From the NCBI RefSeq assembly GCF_008831285.2, contig NC_045139.1, forward strand, positions 24,716,412 through 24,780,411: a stretch of 64,000 nt of DNA, written 5' to 3'. The first letter of the stretch is position 1. The number at the start of each line of letters is the position of its first letter. Both the position numbers and the translations under genes were made by a program. Shown here piece after piece: positions 22,791 to 34,954 of this stretch. The notes below the pieces were generated by a model that did not search any database, was not told where the DNA came from, and worked only from the letters and a program-made list of their open reading frames with translations. The stretch is from Nymphaea colorata (lineage: Eukaryota; Streptophyta; Magnoliopsida; Nymphaeales; Nymphaeaceae).

Positions 22791-25700
22791 ATGGCAGGGG
22801 AGTTGGAGAAGAGGGCGTCGGAGGCCTTCCTGGATGATAACTTCGAACTCGCCCTGGAGCTCTACACGCAGGCGCTGTCGTTGGACGGGCAGAACGCCAA
22901 TCTCTTGGCGAATCGGGCACAGGTCAACATTAAGCTCGAGAGATTCACAGGTTTGTTCGCCTCTTTCGTTTCGATTCTTACTTTTATTGTTGGAGTTCTC
23001 ATTTCCAGTACTCCCTTTATTAGTTAGGGTTCCGAAGCCTGATTTTTCTGGCTTTTCTGGCCTCATGTACGTGCTGCTGCTCTGTTTTCACTTTGACTTG
23101 ACACGATCTGCTCCTTGGTAGTGGTTCCTCGTGGTATATTGATATGGATATCAACTGGCGATCTTCTTAATCTTTGTCTCTGTATTTGAATTCTAGGACT
23201 TAGTGGATAGAAATAACGTCACTCGTTTGTAGTTTTTCTTAGGTGTGCGATTCCAGTACTTGGTTAATATACGTATTCGGACCGAAGATTGAATTTTACA
23301 TGCGACTCAATTGTGTCACACTATAATGTTGCTTATATTAACAGAGATCGTTGTTTGGCCCTTTGTACCACGATGCTTTTAATTAACAAATATCACTGTA
23401 TTGAGATGATAGAGTCAATGTGTTTTATATGTGAAACGCTGCCTGATTTTGTGTTTATTTTATGATTTCCCTCAAGTTGTAGGTAAACGTTCCCTAATTT
23501 TGGATAGAAGGCATTTGGTTTAGGTGAAGAAGAGTGTTGGTTGAATTACATTATATATTTGAATGTCGTTTCTTTGGTTCGAGATACACATTTTAACAGT
23601 TCAATTGGTTAATAACATTTCTGGCAACCCTCAGTTTTAAGGGTTGCCTTTAGGTTTAAGGAGGATACACTTAGATGAGGTTTAATCAAACTTATTTGCA
23701 TTTACTGATCAAGGAGGACCCAATTTTAACCTGTTTAGTTCCAGGATGTTGCTGGCACGTGTATGAGGATTCCGTGAGGCTTGGACAATTGATGAACTTT
23801 AGATGATAAAAAATGTGATAAGTTAGACTTGTTCCATACTAAGATTTTTAAAATCATGAAAATTGATCAGTATTCAAACGACAATTTTTTTCATCATATG
23901 CGTATCTCTAAGGGAATCTGAATTCTTGATTGATTTTCGATCAGATGTTACAACAATTTTAAGGGAAATGCCAGAAAATATGTGAAACTTAAAGCAGATA
24001 AACAAGTAAAGTAAACAAACAAATCAATACTAGATTGATGTCTAAAAGTGGAAGATTTTAGTGAAAAGCTATTGATGATTTTCCATCAGATGTTTTGGAG
24101 AAAACTATTTGAGACTTAGAACAGATAGATAAATGAATAAAGAAACAACTAAATACTAGATAGATGTATCAAAATGAAAGATTTTAGCGAAGAATTGTAA
24201 AGTAAATACACAGCTAAAATTATTAATTCCATTGTTTTGTAGTTTTTGTATATTATATGAACTTTATCATGCAACTCTTATAGAGTCTGTTGCTTTCTCG
24301 TTTCTAACTTGTCAAAACGTATGTCGTATCAATGGACAAGGTTGTGGCCTTAGTTTAGATCATTGTCACATATATCGCTTACATGTAATGCAAAATTATA
24401 TTTCTTGAGAAAATCTTGATTTTTTTAAATTAAAAATTTGAAAAAATCCTAAAAAATAGGTAAAAGTAAAATTAAAAAATAGTAATGCATTGAAAATTAT
24501 TAGATAATAAAATCATAAACATGATAGGATGTGGGTGAAAAATAGTAGATTAAAGTATATAATAGCCATGTGTAGGATGACGATGCAATTTGGTCCTCAT
24601 GATGTAAAGGCTGAGTTAACGAAGGAGTTCATACCATGGGATTAGGGTTTCGTCATTGTCACGTAAAACACGTCTTATTCGGAAAAAGCGCGTATAATAC
24701 TTGAGAAATAAGTCAGCCGTATGAAACGGCAATTAGACACGTTTTTTAAAAAGAAACGTCAAAAAATAAAAAAGAACACGCGTTCTTTTCGTGTTTTTTG
24801 TATTTTTGTATTTTTTTTATTTTTTTATAATTTTTAGGATTTGTTAAACGTTTTAAATTTTTAACAATTTGCAGACATTTTTTCAAGATATACAACTTTC
24901 CGTATTATACCCAACAAATTCCTCGTTGTATAATACCTGTACACGATATATGTGACAATGGGTTTTGTTAATTGAGGAGTAGTTGCACATTTGTCTCTGT
25001 ATTTGAATTCGAGGACTTAGTGGATAGAAATAACATCACTCGTTTGTAGTTTTTCTTAGGTGTGCAATTCCGGTACTTGGTTAATATACGTATTCGGACC
25101 GAAGATTGAATTTTACGTGCGACTCAATTGTGTCACACTATAATGTTGCTTATATTAACAGAGATCGTTGTTTGGCCCTTTGTACCACGATGCTTTTAAT
25201 TAACAAATATCACTGTATTGAGATGATAGAGTCAATGTGTCACTGTGAGTTAGGTGACAAGAATGGTATCAGTGGAACGGTTAAATTGTCCAATGCTGAA
25301 AAAATAATAAATAAAAAACAGTTAGAATTGGATCCGGGTTGTTGGTTTCGTTAGTTGGGTTGGACCAGCCCGGTTCCGTTTGAGGTAACGACCATTTCAC
25401 AAACGTTCCAGAGCCTTCGCGGCTGCAATCAGCCAAAAGAGCCCGAGGATAAATTCCATGAGAGGGCACTTACGCCCTGTTTGGTTGGAGGGAAAGGGAT
25501 GGAGGGAAAGGGAGGGAAAGGAAAGGAAAGGGAAGGGAAGGGAAGGGAAGAGAAAGGGAAGGGAAGGGATGGAAAGAGATGATTATAAAAGCTTGTTTGG
25601 ATAAAAGTGAATGGAATGGAAAGGAAACGATACAATTTATAATAATACCCTCAATAGTCAAAAGGTTGGGAGGCAGGGAGAAAAAAAACGTGAAGGGGTA

Positions 25701-28700
25701 TTGTGGGCAGTCAACACTTTTGCACTTACTCTCTTTCCTTTCCCTCCCAATCCGTCCGATTTGGGAGGGATTGAATTTACACTATACAATCCTTTCATTT
25801 CATTTCCTTTCCTTTCCTTTCCTTTCCCTCCCCTCCCATCCAAACAGACAAGGGAGTACTGGAAATGAGAACTCCAACAATAAAAGTAAGAATCGAAACG
25901 AAAGAGGCGAACAAACCTGTGAATCTCTCGAGCTTAATGTTGACCTGTGCCCGATTCGCCAAGAGATTGGCGTTCTGCCCGTCCAACAACAGTGCCTGCG
26001 TGTAGAGCTCCAGGGCGAGTTCGAAGTTATCATCCAGGAAGGCCTCCGACGCCCTCTTCTCCAACTCCGCTGCCATCCCCTCCCCCTCCCCCAAATCTAC
26101 GACCGATAAACCCTCGCACTGTCTATCCGCCTCTCTCTCTCTCCCTGCCTCTCCGCAGGTCGTCAAGAAAGTCAAGCAAGAGAATGAATGGATGGAGTAC
26201 TGGCAATGATGCTTACTGTCTATCCAACTTTTGTTTCAATGTTTTTAATAGGTAAAACGTTTTAACGTTTTACCTATTTTTTACTTTTACCCATTACTAT
26301 TTTTTAACGTTTTTACTATTAGTGAAAACAGAGCAGCAACACGTACATGAGGCCAGAAAAGCCAGAAAAATCAGGCTTCGGAACCCTAACTAATAAAGGG
26401 AGTACTGGAAATGAGAACTCCAACAATAAAAGTAAGAATCCTTTAAATTTTTAACAATTTGCAGACATTTTTTCAAGATATACAACTTTCCGTATATCTT
26501 GAAAAAGATAGGAGAAGGAAAAACATGAAAAAAAACAAGAAATAAGAAGAATGGGTGCGGTTAGCAACACCCGGTTCGGTATGACCAAGTCAGGTGCCAT
26601 GTCGGGCTGCACCCGCACCCACATCCAAGTCGACGCGGTGCACCACCATATTTGGTGCAACTACTCCTCAATTAACGAAACTCATTGTCACATATATCGT
26701 GTACAGGTTCTTTTCGTGTTTTTGTATTTTTTTATTTTTTATTTTTTTATAATTTATAGGATTTGTTAAACGTTTTAAATTTTTAACAATTTGCAGACAT
26801 TTTTTCAAGATATACAACTTTTCGTATTATACCCAACAAATTCCTCGTTGTATAATACCTATACACGATATATGTGACAATGGGTTTCATTAATTGAGGA
26901 GTAGTTGCACCAAATATGGTGGCGCACCGCGTCGACTTGGATGTGGGTGCGGGTGCAGCCCGACATGGCACCTGACTTGGTCAAACCGAACCGGGTGTTG
27001 CTAACCGCACCCATTCTTATTTCTTGTTTTTTTTTTCATTTTTTTCCTTCTCCTATCTTTTCCTCTTCTCTCTGTTCTCCCTTCTTTTATTTAATAAAAC
27101 TTTGAATTTTATATGAGATTAAGATAACCTTGACAAAAAAAAAGTTTAAAAATATAAACAAATAAAATTACTTATATAACAGATCATATATATATATATA
27201 TATATCATAGTCACAGAAAACGTGTTTTTTTTCAACAAAATGTGATAAATGAAATGGCCGTTTAAAACTTTAAAAAAATTGTTTTGTTTTAAAAGAAAAA
27301 GTTAAGCTTTTAACGCGTTTTTTTCAGTTTTTTAATTTTTTTTCAGTTTTTTTAATGCCAAAGAGCCTTTTTTTTCATTTTCTATTTTTTGTGTGTTGCA
27401 AATCTACTTACGTTTTGATGTTTGTGTTATGAGTTTCTCACTTATTTTATTTTCCCCCCATTTTTAGTTTCTCTCTTCTCTTTATTGTATCTAATTTTCT
27501 GGTTAACCATCTCTCTCTCGTCTTTATGACATGATTAATCTCCATTACTACATGCACCTTTCTGCTCTCTTTCTTTTTTATTCGCTTAATTTTCACATTC
27601 TTTTATCTTCTAGGGTCTTTTTCAAAAGACACATTTTATTGACGTTTCTTTTTTTTGCTGAGTCATATTTAACATATTTATCACGTTTTTTTTTTGAATA
27701 AAACACAGGTATTTGTGACAATGATTTTGATTGGGAAAAAAATTTCATGAAACATGAGCATTTATATTTGCCTCGGTTAGTGGGGGTGTGATGGTGATGA
27801 AGAAAGAGAACCATAAGGCCCTCATTGGGCTATTCTCAACCTATATTGTTGAGGTGACACCTGGGTGCATGCCTAGGCATCACGTAGTTGCAACTCAACC
27901 TTCATCACCTAAGTCCAGCACTCAGGCGATGGCAGGTGGGCATGCTAGGCATGCATTCGCCTAGTCCATATATGGTGAGAAACCATTTCGGGGTTCGGTT
28001 AAAGTGTATTTAGTGAGCACTAAAACTTGAAAAGTGTCATTTTTGTTAATTGCTGATTGTGGAAGCCGAAAAGGAAGTTTCCACTCTTTGATAAACATGA
28101 AATGGGCTATTTAAGGAAGCAGAAGGCCCATTTCTGTTCATGTGAAGTTCAGACTTCAGTCTATATAGAAATGGACAATATGAAGTCAGAAAATGCGTCT
28201 TATTCGAAAAAAAACGCGTATAATACGCGAACAATAACTCAGCCATATAAAACGTGAAAAAACGTGTCTTTTTTAAAAAACGCTAGAAAATAAAAAATGT
28301 AAAAAAAAACTCATATTAAACGCATTTTTTCGTATTTTTTCATATTTTTTATGATTTTTTATTTTTTATAATTTTCAGGATTTATTAAATGTTTTAAATT
28401 TTTTACTAATTTGCGGAGATTTTTCCGAGGTATTCTCAAGATATACAACTTTGCCATATTATACCCGAGAAAGTCCTCACCGTATTAAGTTATATAAGAC
28501 ATTCAAATATTTTATATAATATAAATTATATAATGTTTGTTTTATATTATATGGTTAGTAGGTGCGCCTAGGCACTAGGTGCAGCCTGTTGCCCAGGCTG
28601 TGCCTGACAACTTTAACAATGTAGTTCTCAACATTGTCACCAATTTTGACAATATTATGGAAACATCTCATCACATTTTTTAGCTAAAGTAGCTTTAGTT

Positions 28701-31700
28701 GATACCATCAGGAAAATATTGCAATACTGTCAAAATAATAAACAACTATCAGGTTATTATCATGGCAATATCACAATGTTTTTTCTTGTGTATGTGTGTG
28801 TGTATGCATACATATATAAAGTTTACCTTTTTTCTTTTACTTCGATAATTTGAAAAAAATGAATGTTTCTCGATAGAAGAAACTCATAATTTCAGAACTG
28901 TATTATTCTTTAATTTTTTGTAATTCCTTGAACTCCTGAGAGAAAAGCAGATGAGAACTTGACAAGAAAATGAGTATGGTTTTCACAACCTGGTTTGAGA
29001 TATTTTTAGCATGGCTGTCTTCTCAAAATAGAACCCACGAAGGTTAAGAGAGTAAGGTTTTGTTTTGGTGTTCAACTTTGATATGCTTTGGTTTCTGTTC
29101 ATTGTCTTCCTCATAGAACCATCTCTGCTAGTCTGGCAATCCATGACTCCATACAGAAAACTCAACTTTGTAAAATATTTTTCTTTTAGGTTAAGCAACT
29201 CCTTTTCTTTTTACCAAATTAGTCATGATTAAATCAAAATGTACTAATTGGTGAGAGTTATGAGCAGATGCTGTTGCTGATGCAAGTAAGGCGATTGGGT
29301 TGGATCACTCTATGACGAAAGCTTACTTGCGAAAAGGGTAGGAATTAGAATTTGATCTGATTCTTGTTAAGTAATATTGATTGCTTAATTACAGATGTTT
29401 CATTTGAGATTGTTTTGTTGCGTGTTGATGTTAAGTGTGAGACAGTGATTTGATACCTTTACTGCCTCCAATGCTTTCATCTGCCTTCAAGTCTGCTGGT
29501 CCTTTTAGTATTCCATTGTTATCTACACTGTTTCATGTTGTCCCAGTTCCAACTAATTCCTAGAACAACTTGTCTTACTCTTTGCACTGTTGTATCATTG
29601 GAGACTCTCAAAACGAGCATCAAGTTAACTTCTCGATTAATTTATTTCCATCTCCAACTTTCTTCACTCCTTTAACTTATAACCATATTTACATTAATGG
29701 TTCATCTCAGGGATGTATCATGTATGTCTATTTCCCTGCTTTTCTTTAGCAGATAAAATTTGAATTAAGCTATGCATCTTGTCTCCAGCATCGCCTGCAT
29801 CCAACTTGAAGAGTTTGAGACAGCGAAGGTAGCCCTGAAAGCAGGTGCTTCATTGGACCCAAGCAACATGAAATTCAAGAATTTGATTGAGGAGTGTGAC
29901 AAGCGCATTGCAGGTATGTGTATTTGTCTTGTTGTTAATCTTCCATAAATATCTATATAGTGGAATAACTCCGTTTTGGAATTGTTTGCCATATAGATTC
30001 CAAGCAAGCCTCAGAACAGACTGTAGTTTTATTAATGACAATTATGTTTCCATTCTTAAAAAATGCACATTGATTTTTTCATGGCTAGCAAGTGAGACTT
30101 TTTTAACTATCTTGGATCTGGAAATATTGCGGTTGCCATAGTTTCTGTCTGTCCTAAAGTCAGTTATTTTCCATGTCCTCATTATGCATCAACCAAACAA
30201 ACACTGTCTCTACCTGGATGACCATGGTTTTCAATGTAAATCAACAACCTGAGTGTTCCTGTCTCAAAATTCTTGAAGATTTCTTGTCATACATGAGCTA
30301 TTTTCTTCTGTTTTGAACAGTTTGCCGTGGTTAAGTTGTTTGACTGGAGAAACTACTCAATTTTCTCTTGGTTTTTTTTTTTTTTTTGGCACTAATTTAT
30401 TAGACTAATGGTTTAGAGAGTGGCAAAGATGACATAGATTACTTTCAGGCCTGGTCCCTTGCATATATGCATATGTGCTAAATATTGTAGAGTTATCATG
30501 CCTAGTCCTCCCATTCATTTTCTTTTGTTAGCTGCATGTGGTCCAGTTAGATGTCAACTGGATGTATTCTTTTGGACTTTGCAGAGGAAATGAATGACAC
30601 ACTGAAGGCACCAGTGTCAATGGATCTTCAAAGTTCTGTTTTGCATCCACTTGAATCCCCAACCACAGGGAATGAACCTGCAAAGGAGAAAGTCTCTGGG
30701 CAAGCCAGCGGACGTTCTACTTCAGCTTTAGATTCTCCAAAGCCAAAATATAGGTTAGTTCTCTTAACTTGAAGGTTAGTGTTTTTAGTAAGCTAATAAT
30801 AAGCTGATATTCAATATATGCCACAAATTGTTTCTGAAGCACCATAATAACTTTACTCCAGTTATTCTACATATTATGTCTGGTATGTGTCAATAAGTTC
30901 TAGTAAACGTAGGTGATCTTTGCCTAGGTCCTGCTTTCTGATTTTGTTCTTCAGTACTGTTGTGGATTGTAACCTAGATTGATCTTACATGCAGGCATGA
31001 GTTTTACCAGAAGCCAAATGAAGTAGTTTTGACTATTTTTGCTAAGGGAATACCTGCAGAAAATGTCAATATTGAATTTGGAGAACAGATGGTATGCTAC
31101 CTACACGCTCTTTGCTTCTTCAATGTTCCTTTTTGATATTTGGTTAATTTCATACTTATATTAATCCTTTCACTTTTTTCAGTTAAGTGTTGCCATTGAT
31201 GTTCCCGGTGAAGAGACTTTCTTTTTTCAACCACGCTTGTTTGCAAAGGTATGCTTTAACTGGGGAGCTTCATCCACCTATATTTAAGTGTTTCTTGGTT
31301 GTAATCATCCTCCGGTGGTGTAAATAGGGGAGGCACTTGTGTGGCATGTACAGCCTGGCCCATTTTCAGACCTTTTGAAGTACTAGCCTGGCCTGTGTCA
31401 GGCTTCAATCTCACTTATATCACTCACTACTGTAAATGGGGCAGCAGGCAAGGGGTTTGGTCCTAGCTTGATCCCTACTCGTTGATGAGCTGAGCAGAGA
31501 TATGTCTTCCTTATTGGAAAACCAATCCACTAATCCTTTTACGTACATGAGAAGGTTATCCAGTTTCATAGTATTAAAATTGTCATTGTTGTTTCTTTTC
31601 TAGACATGAATTTCAATGTCAATCTACACCAGATGCCTATGCTGTGACTTTTATCTGAACCAGAAATAGAAATCTCGTTTTTGTGTCATGTGCAGATTGT

Positions 31701-33029
31701 TCCTGAAATGTGCAGATATGAGGTATTGTCTACAAAAATTGAAATCCGCCTTCATAAAGCTGATACTATCAATTGGACAACTCTGGAATATAAGAGAAAG
31801 GCAAAGGCTTCTACTTTACCTAAGCTGAACTCACCAACAGGTAATTTATGTTGATAGCTAAAATGTTGTGATTGGAATTGTAATCAGGAATACAAACATG
31901 CTCCAGTATGATAACTCCAGCTTTGATTTCAAATTTTTTGCTATATGCTCCAAGTTTTGTTGTTTGGCTCATTTTAACTTCTGTTTGATCCAACTTGGAC
32001 ATGGTTCAAAATAAGATAGCGGTCTCTGTGTTGTGACTTGTGAAGTTATTGTACTGAAGCTTATAAAGGAAGGTACAGGATCTGTCCTATGCTTGTTGGC
32101 ATCTGACATTGGTAGATTTTGTCTAATGGACGGGTCAGGGAGTTGGAATAATCTATTTCCTGGCATTAATAGAGCCCCAATTTTTATTAGTCGAAGAAAC
32201 ACATTGAAAATCTTCCTTACCAAATGCTGTTCTTCTCATAGAAGGTAATTCCCATCAGTTTGTCAGACCTGTCCTAATTACACAGCCCCAGCCCCCACAA
32301 CTGTTTCCCAACAAGGGGCCTTTCACCAGCTTAATCTTTGGCGCCACCTTGTTTTTCTTAGTTTTGCTTCACTATGTTTTTAGTTGTGACAATATTCTAT
32401 GCATAGAAAAATAATGAAAAAGGTTAACTGGAAATGGCTTATTTCTGCTGACAGATTTGAAAACGGAAAGGCCCACATACCCATCTTCGAAGAGCAAAGG
32501 TATCGACTGGGATAGATTGGAAGCAGAAGTTAAAAATGAGGTTAAGTTTTTAAACATCACATTCTCTTGTCTATTTAGTTATCATCCTTATGTATGCTTT
32601 TCATTTTTGGTGCACGATTGATGACAATGACAGTGAAGTGGTCATTGTGTCGACAATTCATGATATGCAACACCTGTATTTGAGTTTTGTTGCTGGCTGC
32701 TCCAAGTTCTTTCAGGAAAAGGATGAGAAATTGGATGGTGATGCTGCTTTAAACAAGTTCTTCCGTGATATATATCAGAATGCTGATGAGGATACAAGAC
32801 GAGCAATGAGCAAGTCGTTTGTAAGATCTTGCTTTTACATTTCATATTTTGATGATCCTAGGCCGTTGATGCTTCTGCCCATAAGTCAATTGTATGGTTA
32901 AAATTTTGTATTCATCAACAGGTTGAATCAAATGGAACAGTGCTTTCGACGAACTGGAAAGATGTTGGTACAAAAAAGGTGGAGGGAAGTGCACCCGATG
33001 GTTTAGAGTTCAGGCAATGGGAATACTAG
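22791..33029 (+). CDS. SGT1: SGT1 co-chaperone (TPR-CS-SGS), ten exons, complete
   Basis: Exons: 22791-22950, 29265-29337, 29789-29913, 30585-30753, 30995-31091, 31183-31248, 31696-31840, 32455-32540, 32716-32820, 32922-33029. They join in phase to 377 residues. TPR domain: about 1-115 ([19 protein letters not shown], then TKAYLRKG, then EEFETAK). Variable linker: 120-175. CS domain: about 176-270 ([20 protein letters not shown] through EYKRK), which binds HSP90. SGS domain: about 290-377 ([20 protein letters not shown], then TNWKDVG), ending in EY. SGT1 works with HSP90 and RAR1 to stabilise NLR immune receptors and also associates with SCF ligases; it is cytosolic and nuclear. All splice sites are GT-AG. 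Intron 1 is unusually long (6314 bp) and holds inverted and direct copies of this gene's own 5' end. Confidence 0.95.
23173..23424 (+). repeat. SGT1 intron-1 segment, duplicated at 24990-25240
   Basis: Starts TTTGTCTCTGTATTTGAATTC and ends GTCAATGTG. It is repeated in direct orientation 1.8 kb downstream with a few substitutions. Confidence 0.9.
24650..24989. repeat. Dispersed AT-rich repeat bounded by CATTGTCAC / GTGACAATG
   Basis: The start (CATTGTCACGTAAAACACG) and end (ATATATGTGACAATGGG) form short inverted termini. The body contains TAGGATTTGTTAAACGTTTT and GCAGACATTTTTTCAAGAT. Related sequence lies at 26709-26912 and, more diverged, at about 28190-28490. It is probably a MITE-like element; transposition is not proven. 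Confidence 0.5.
24990..25240 (+). repeat. Direct copy of SGT1 intron segment 23173-23424
   Basis: It ends exactly where the copy of the upstream segment begins. This gives an intron-to-promoter (tail-to-head) junction at 25240/25241. Confidence 0.88.
25241..25472 (+). repeat. Direct copy of SGT1 upstream segment 22342-22574
   Basis: Near-identical, with one A lost and a few substitutions. The copy stops before the TATA box and gives way to a GA-rich element at 25473. Confidence 0.9.
25473..25849. repeat. MITE-like element with GGAAAGGG / CCTTTCC termini
   Basis: The left end CCCTGTTTGGTTGGAGGG and right end CCCTCCCATCCAAACAG are inverted and extend into long purine and pyrimidine arms. The pattern is that of a foldback or MITE-like element. 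No target duplication is visible because both flanks are rearranged SGT1 sequence. Confidence 0.55.
25850..26196 (-). pseudogene. Inverted copy of SGT1 exon 1 with 5' UTR and start of intron 1
   Basis: Reverse complement of 22670-23017. On the minus strand it carries the start codon, all 53 exon-1 codons and the intron-1 donor, with G-to-A and S-to-L changes in the protein. It lacks the TATA box and the later exons, so it is not a gene. It lies in intron 1 of the parent in antisense orientation, so pre-mRNA could pair exon 1 with it (stem about 345 bp, about 2.8 kb apart). Confidence 0.93.
26322..26440 (-). repeat. Second inverted fragment of SGT1 intron 1
   Basis: Reverse complement of 22973-23091 (119 bp). 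It overlaps in content with the end of the first inverted copy, so the two arose by separate or repeated copying events. Confidence 0.88.
26506..27058. repeat. Foldback element with about 200-bp arms in SGT1 intron 1
   Basis: Left arm 26506-26708 and right arm 26857-27058 are reverse complements around a 148-bp loop. The arms include GGGTGCGGTTAGCAACACCC and TGTGACAATG. In the pre-mRNA it would make a long hairpin. The loop is related to the repeat at 24780-24960. Confidence 0.85.
28190..28490. repeat. Diverged copy of the 24650-24989 repeat family
   Basis: Shares GCGTCTTATTCG, AACTCAGCC, CAGGATTTATTAAA and CAAGATATACAAC in the same order. Confidence 0.5.
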
Positions 33030-34879
33030 TGGCATACCGTGTGCACTCTTTTCCATGATGTGTTGAGTTGAGACGGTAACTTTGGTTATGTTGTCTATTT
33101 TTCATGTAATCCTAAGCGACCGCTCTGCAGAAGTGGAACTTCTTTCCTCCCAATGTGGTTGTTAATGGTTAATGTTGGTCCTGTGAATGATGTTAATAAT
33201 TTTCTTTGTTGGTTGATTTTGGGTAAATGAGTTTCTTCTTTGAAATGTAAAACAAAAGTGCTCTGTTGTTTGACTATGGAAATATTTTATTTTGTGGCTG
33301 CTGCTGCTGCCGAAGGCTTTTGCAGCTGTAACTGAACTTCTGATCAGCAGCACAAACAATATTGAAATTTTCAAGGCCTTCGTTACCTTAACTCTAAGTC
33401 TGAGAGATAACTTCTCTACTTGACTGTCATGGCTTCCAAAATCCCGGTGTTGCTTGAGATATCAGATTTGGAAAACGACCTAAGGCGTAATCCTATGTAA
33501 ACCGTAGAAAATAGAGAGAAGAGGAACAAGTGCACAAGTGGGAGGGGCGGTGATGGTAGAAAGCAAGCCCTCAACCTTAATTTTTATTACATAATATGAA
33601 TATTTTTACGTGGATGAAAATGCATTTGAAGAATGACAAAGTACAGTATAATAAATTTTATTGTTCAATATGCATTGTTTAAGTTAGGATATCATGCCCT
33701 ATGTTTTTAGACAGATTCTTGGTATACAAACCCATGATTAATGGTCCCACTTAAATATTCAACTCTTACTATATATAATCCTGAACATGCATAAACTGCG
33801 ACACTTAATTAATAGAATATTTTTTAGAGTGCTAAAAGTAAGATATTGAAATATCTCAACAATGATGCCAAGTATATAGTCAAGCCCTTGTATCGGTCTT
33901 CATCTTCAAAACGTAAACCTGATTTAAGACACTTGGAGTGTTTATAGGTTTATAATTTGTCATTTCTATCATGTCCAGTAAATCAGGATCATATTTGTGG
34001 TATGTGAATCAAAATGTCGTCTGTTCTGTCCAGGATCAAGGTTACCAAGTTGTTGTTGAATCTTACTTCCTGAAGATCTTTTATTTTGAAAATTTATGTT
34101 AGCTAGTTCTCTATATTTTGTATGTCATTGTCTGAGTTCCATATGATAACGATGTCATTATCATATATGAGAAACGAAGTAGTGATGTTTATATGCTTGA
34201 AAGTGAAAGGAATATATGCAAAAACCATAACTTTGAACTTTAAGAGAATAACTGACAAACTTGGAACAAAGGCTTGCTTCAACCCAAAATAGGATCTTTT
34301 TTTATTTATACACTTTAATCTTAGGCCCTTTCAGTTCTACACTTACGAGTTGCTTCATATACAATTCTTCGTTCAGGTCATAATGCCTGAAGGCATTATT
34401 GTTCATATTAACTAACTTCATGCCCATTTATACTCAACTATCAAAGATATAACAAACAAATCATTCGCGTACTGACCACTAAGTTTCATACGATATTGCT
34501 TATATTACTATATAAAACATTAAGTTACAAGACTTGTGTTACATTTTTGAATGCTGCCATCCTTGATTGCCTTGCGTACAAACTGGGTTTCAGCAGACGA
34601 TGAAGAAGAAGCAAAGATCGATGGCAGCAACGGATGGCAAAACCCTCTCTCTGCCCCTTAGTCCAACAACGGACTGTGGAGACGGAAAAGAGAAACCCTT
34701 TCTGTCTAGCGTTGGACGGCAGAACACTCTCTCTCTCACTCTCGGTGTTAATCCCTCTCCCACTCTCTCTCACTTTATCCGCAACGATTCTCTCTCTCTC
34801 GCTTTGCTCTGGCGGAAATATTTGCATGAAGAGAAGATTTTTGTACAATATAAGAGCTGACGTCCCACGAGGTGGAAAA
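33030..34879. other. SGT1 3' flank and spacer
   Basis: The first few hundred bases are presumably the SGT1 3' UTR. Beyond that no gene is recognised. Short frames at 34567-34891 are CT-rich and carry no known motif. Confidence 0.55.
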
Positions 34880-34954
34880 AAAATAAAATGAGTATCCGCC
34901 ACGACTATTTCCATGGGCAGTGACTGTGGCAGACGTCAGATTATTCTTGTAGTG
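34880..34954. mobile_element. Possible CACTA-type transposon terminus
   Basis: Read on the minus strand, 34954 begins CACTACAAGAATAATCTGAC, the usual start of En/Spm (CACTA) elements, followed by subterminal motifs such as ACGTCTGCC and AGTCGTGGCGGA. No matching left terminus was found, so this is a fragment or a chance match. Confidence 0.4.

Noticed and set aside
25355-25661. Lys/Gly/Glu-rich and Ser/Pro/Phe-rich frames
   Set aside because: Produced by the GGAAAGGG tract; no motif and no gene context.
25947-26255. Arg/Pro-rich frame opposite the inverted SGT1 exon copy, and its twin at 22621-22920
   Set aside because: Both are the antisense strand of SGT1 exon 1 and its leader; the sense strand explains the sequence.
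34567-34891. Overlapping frames rich in Ser/Leu/Pro
   Set aside because: CT-rich low complexity, overlapping open frames on both strands and no known motif.
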